Origin: Euperipatoides rowelli | Lineage: Eukaryota > Onychophora > Udeonychophora > Euonychophora > Peripatopsidae | NCBI GenBank assembly: GCA_003024985.2 | Contig: PXIH01S0006702.1 | Reading direction: 5' to 3' (one strand) | Length of the DNA: 10,399 nt | Shown: piece after piece, positions 7,794 to 10,399 of the stretch | Layout of the letters: the number at the start of each line of letters is the position of its first letter | Numbering within the stretch: the first letter of the stretch is position 1 | Position numbers and translations under genes: made by a program | Notes under the pieces: generated by a model | What the model saw: only the letters and a program-made list of their open reading frames with translations | Told to the model about the DNA's origin: nothing | The model's database searches: none

Positions 7794-8036
7794 GTACCAT
7801 TATCATACTTCATTTTTCATTATGGTATGCGATCACTACTAACATCCAGTCTAAATAAGAAACTAATTTGTACCAATTGAGAATACAAATTAATTGGATT
7901 ACTTTCAGATATGCTGTAAATTCATTATTGTTTATGATAAATGGCCCTACCAGATCAATAGTTTATAAAAAAACAAAAAAAAAAACAATTTCAATTAAAA
8001 TTTTAATAAAATAAGTTGAGTTGTTATTGTTTACAG

Positions 8037-8268
8037 GGAAACTCAATCAAATAAAACTAAAGCCCCATGCATTGATTTTTGTCTAGTTCTACATTTACAA
8101 TTGGATCAAATAATTAAATTGTATGACTTAATTGCACCAGCAAGTGTTCTCATATATGAAAATCAATTTGTTATAATTTCTAGAAATATAATTTCAAATA
8201 TAGATGTGATGGAACGTATATTATATAATCATTATTTAGTCTTTTTTGGCTTAAGATTTTTGATGTAA
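8037..8268 (+). CDS. Putative terminal (or penultimate) exon of the same unidentified gene
   Basis: After TTATTGTTTACAG (AG at 8035-8036) a frame of 76 codons stays open to TAA at 8266-8268. In-frame stops lie immediately upstream (TGA 8017-8019). The peptide is unlike the F/I/N/Y noise of this window: it contains ETQSNKTKAPCIDFCLVLHL, LDQIIKLYDLIAPASVLIY, ENQFVIISRNIISN and IDVMERILYNHYLVFFGL. It alternates hydrophobic and charged residues as a folded globular domain would. I do not recognise the family. Alternatively GAT|GTAAAA at 8264-8265 is a donor, making this an internal exon of 228 bp; its phase would be preserved. If it is the last exon, the nearest AATAAA I see is at 8846-8851, a long way off. 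It shows no TE motif; the NKTKAPCIDF segment faintly recalls the first LINE reverse transcriptase block, but the rest does not follow. Confidence 0.5.
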
Positions 8269-9011
8269 AATCTGTTGTACAAATATTTTTTTGATTTACT
8301 TTATAACCTGTACATTATATGTTCCCCTTGGAAAATCTAAATCTATATATAAAAATAACTATCCATGGATGAACCTTGCTAGTTGAGATGTTTTAAACCA
8401 AAGAAATGAAAAGTTATTTAAATTTTTTTAATCAATTAAATATTTAAACACAATATAAAAGTTGATATTTTATCAGCATAAAGATCCCAGTTTAAAAAAA
8501 GTTAATGTGAGGTATTCATAACTCTCCAGTGGAATACCATAAAGTTATCAAAATTATTGCTGGTTCCCATAATTCCAAACCTCTTATTTTCCCCAACTTA
8601 ACACATCTGGAATCATTTGCTATGATTGCTTAAACCCTAAAATATCCCCCTATTAAATTCAGCATAAATATTATTTTGATCTCTACATATTAGATTTACA
8701 ATTATTTATCTAAAATAGACCATTCTTCGGTTGGTATTCCTTTTATTTATAAAGAATATGCAGTTATTTCTCTGAACCAGTGACAGCCTTAATCAATTTT
8801 GTATTGCCCTAGTCAATGTAAATCATTTTTAATTCCAATCCACCAAATAAAAATACCTTAGAATCCTGATCACATAAAATATATAGTAATAACTTCACCT
8901 TTAGGAACGTTTTGTGAAGATATATGCTGTATACGCTTTAATCTTATGAACGATATTTCACTAAATCTGGATAATCAGTTTTGATGCATGCTTGGAAAAT
9001 TGACTTCTATC
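8269..9011. other. AT-rich stretch with no supported gene
   Basis: This separates the putative exon from the second LINE remnant. It could hold a 3' untranslated region or intron of the gene, and the badly decayed upstream part of the LINE. I searched all plus frames for the usual reverse transcriptase block before KAFD and found nothing convincing. An AATAAA lies at 8846-8851. Confidence 0.45.
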
Positions 9012-9445
9012 TTACAATTTACTTTCAAGAAAGCTTTGGAATCACTTCAGTCATCAACTAGAGTATTGTTATGTATTACCTAAAAGCCTTCGATAATATA
9101 CTGTAGATCACAATATTCTTATGAAAAAAATACAATTAAATTTGTTTGAAAATACCACAATATTGATTACTTCATTTTTTAGAAAATAGAACTATTATAA
9201 TAAAATATTTGACACCTTCAGTCAAACACTGCTTTATAACTTTAAATGGAATTCCCAGACACAGTATTGGGAGCTTTTTTATTTTTATATTGAAAAAAGG
9301 AAGCAAGAATATTTTGACTTGTCTAAAATATTGAGTTGATTTTATATTAGTCTGTATTTTACCTAATGATAATAACATATCTCCACAATTTCTCATAGAT
9401 GCCTTAATTAAACATATGGAAAATATTAAATTAGAACTCAACCAA
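9012..9445 (+). pseudogene. LINE reverse transcriptase remnant, catalytic core lost
   Basis: Successive plus-strand frames give the ordered blocks of a non-LTR reverse transcriptase. LQFTFKKALESLQSST (from 9012) resembles the QFGFR block. KAFDN (from 9083) is the block carrying the first catalytic Asp. After a frameshift comes VDHNILMKKI (from 9103). After another shift comes FITLNGIPRHSIGSFFIFI, where GIPRHSIGS (from 9248) stands for the family's GIPQGSILGP. In the same frame, 37 codons later, VCILPNDNNIS replaces the FADD active-site block, then IDALIKHMENIKLEL follows as expected. The spacing from GIPQ to the active site is normal for the family, which supports the alignment. The active-site Asp pair reads Asn-Asp and there is a stop between the blocks, so the protein is dead. 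The open frame on the opposite strand (9172-9441) is its shadow. It runs opposite to the LINE at 3118-4262; whether both belong to one family is open. Confidence 0.85.
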
Positions 9446-9507
9446 AAAAAAAAATGCTATTTAATCATCGTAACTATTAGAGGTCTGCAATAGATCGAAT
9501 GAAAACT

Positions 9508-9853
9508 GAACGTATTACAATTAAAGTGCAATTAAAGTATTAGGATTTTATTCAACAGAATGTTCAACAGAATAGAGTTTATTAGGTATACTTCAACAAA
9601 GGTTAAGTTCAGAGTTAACTAAGCAAAAGTACAATAGTAGCTTACTTCTGTCAAATATGCACATCTTGCGATTTCTTGTCGTCTTTCGGGGTTGCAAGGA
9701 CATTCGTTTTCTTCCTTGACTGATTAGTAAGAAAGGAATTCACATTCCATACATTGCATACAGTAGATTATACAGACATCTTATTTATATATGTGGAACA
9801 TGCAGTTGCTTGTTCATTATTGCTTTGTTGCTGTCCAGAAGGGGAGCCCAGCA
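9508..9853 (-). mobile_element. Probable solitary 3' LTR of the copia-type element
   Basis: Downstream of the decayed pol stop codon on the minus strand is a purine-rich tract (AAAGTAAAAAAGGA, about 9857-9870) of the kind that primes plus-strand synthesis. TGCTGGGCTCCCC follows at once (from 9853), a possible LTR start. Within the next 350 bases are a TATA-like box (CATATATAAATAAG, about 9780-9793) and two AATAAA signals (9578-9583 and 9547-9552), in promoter-then-polyadenylation order. TTCAACAGAATG is directly repeated at 9551-9574. A CA end is possible at 9507-9508, but other CA dinucleotides nearby could serve. No second LTR is in the window to fix the boundaries, and no target duplication was found. 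Confidence 0.6.
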
Positions 9854-9867
9854 TATCCTTTTTTACT

Positions 9868-10225
9868 TTAATTCAAACACTTCCTCTTGATGGGCTCGCC
9901 TTCTAGGTTAAGTCCTAATTCTGACTTGTGTTTGTTAAATTTTGTGTGATCCTGTGTTTTTGGTTAGTAAGTCGACCAGGTTGTCTTCTTACTTGGCATG
10001 TTTGGTTCTGCCTCTTTGTTCTTAATTTGGTCCATTATATCGAAGTACTTTATGGGGCAGTCTGAGGCTGTTGAGCTCATCTCTCAACGCTTCTTGCCAC
10101 TCTCTGCTGTCCTTGGAGTTTATGGTTTCCTCAAACATTTTGGTGTTTCGTGTGTCGGCTTCCTCTGCTTCGTGCTTTGCCATTGTCATTACTTTGTCCA
10201 GTAGGCTTTGTGGGCTTTCGTCTGT
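9868..10225 (-). pseudogene. Ty1/copia pol remnant with large internal deletion (RT start joined to RNase H end)
   Basis: On the minus strand from 10225 an open frame reads TDESPQSLLDKVM and then MFEETINSKDSREWQEALRD, ending ELNSL. This matches the conserved start of copia reverse transcriptase, where an E/F-x-A/T-I/M-x-S segment precedes EW--A---EL-SL. Where the family would continue with the polymerase palm, the sequence jumps near 10060 to CPIKYFDIMDQIKNKEAEP. That corresponds to the KHIDI---FIR---E segment near the end of RNase H. One frameshift later comes EDNLVDLLTK (9988 downward), the copia signature EDNxADxxTK, and after another shift KFNKHKSELGLNLEGEP, ending at TAA 9868-9870. Several hundred codons, including the polymerase active site, are gone. 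The plus-strand open frames at 9998-10204 and 10071-10337 are shadows. Upstream gag, protease and integrase were not found. Confidence 0.87.
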
Positions 10226-10399
10226 AGGGAAAACTAATGATATTTATGCAGACTGGGATATCCAAACTATATGTGATCAAACTTTCATCACAACAGAATC
10301 AATATTCAATAATACATATCAACTTACTATACTTTAATCACTCATTTATTAATCCAACAACAGATTTATAACGCAGCCCATCTACCAGTACAAGATGGC
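10226..10399. other. Unassigned right end of the window
   Basis: This lies upstream of the copia remnant in that element's orientation. The minus frame stays open for a few codons past 10225 (ISLVFP), then meets a stop, and I see no integrase motif. The junction near 10226-10250 may be a deletion point or element boundary. Confidence 0.4.

Noticed and set aside
7633-7842. 69-codon plus-strand open frame with ATG
   Set aside because: It spans a GT microsatellite and T runs and is in a different frame from the better-supported spliced exon at 7736-7793.
8047-8075. NKTKAPCIDF as LINE reverse transcriptase block 1
   Set aside because: The following residues do not continue the reverse transcriptase pattern, and the spacing to KAFD at 9083 is far too long.
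9172-9441. 89-codon minus-strand open frame
   Set aside because: It is antisense to the plus-strand LINE reverse transcriptase, which has ordered conserved blocks.
9998-10337. Two overlapping plus-strand open frames
   Set aside because: They are antisense shadows of the copia pol remnant, whose minus-strand motifs are clear.
10390-10399. AAGATGGC at the window end as a third copy of the inverted-repeat arm
   Set aside because: Only 8-9 bases match (compare 1156-1165) and the preceding bases differ.

Overview
The window reads as strongly AT-rich nuclear DNA of a eukaryote, most probably an invertebrate animal. It has no prokaryotic-style gene density or operons, no rRNA, tRNA or CRISPR array, and many decayed metazoan-type transposable elements. 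These are two non-LTR retrotransposon (LINE) remnants, a Ty1/copia-type LTR element with an internal deletion, a non-autonomous Helitron, a hAT-type MITE, and a 118-bp tandem repeat with a dispersed copy. Ambiguous bases at 2396, 7356, 7357 and 7360 suggest a draft or Sanger-era assembly. I could not place the species or phylum from this sequence.

Layout. 1-1131 holds nothing I recognise. 1132-2776 is bounded by about 70-bp inverted repeats and encloses 2.7 copies of a 118-bp tandem repeat and a 328-bp Helitron whose 3' part is duplicated. 2826-2993 is a small open frame followed by a perfect hairpin and an 18-base A run. 3118-4262 (minus) is a LINE pseudogene with an APE-type endonuclease, a linker and the start of reverse transcriptase. 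Three identical ETS-like motifs lie at its 5' edge. 4331-5421 is unexplained. 5430-5584 is a hAT-type MITE. 5781-5980 looks like a dispersed repeat. 6908-7020 is an inverted single copy of the 118-bp repeat. 7736-7793 and 8037-8268 look like two exons of a host gene on the plus strand, with in-phase splice sites. 9012-9445 (plus) is a second LINE remnant, the core of a reverse transcriptase whose catalytic aspartates are lost. 9508-10225 (minus) is the 3' end of a copia element: start of reverse transcriptase, a large deletion, the end of RNase H, then a solitary 3' LTR.

How the parts relate. The transposable elements are fossils and none can make a working protein from this window. The best candidate for something functional and unrecorded is the two-exon coding candidate at 7736-8268. 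The most interesting structures are the nested repeat block at 1132-2776 and the Helitron with an internal second copy of its own 3' terminus. I found no sign of a new multi-gene system.
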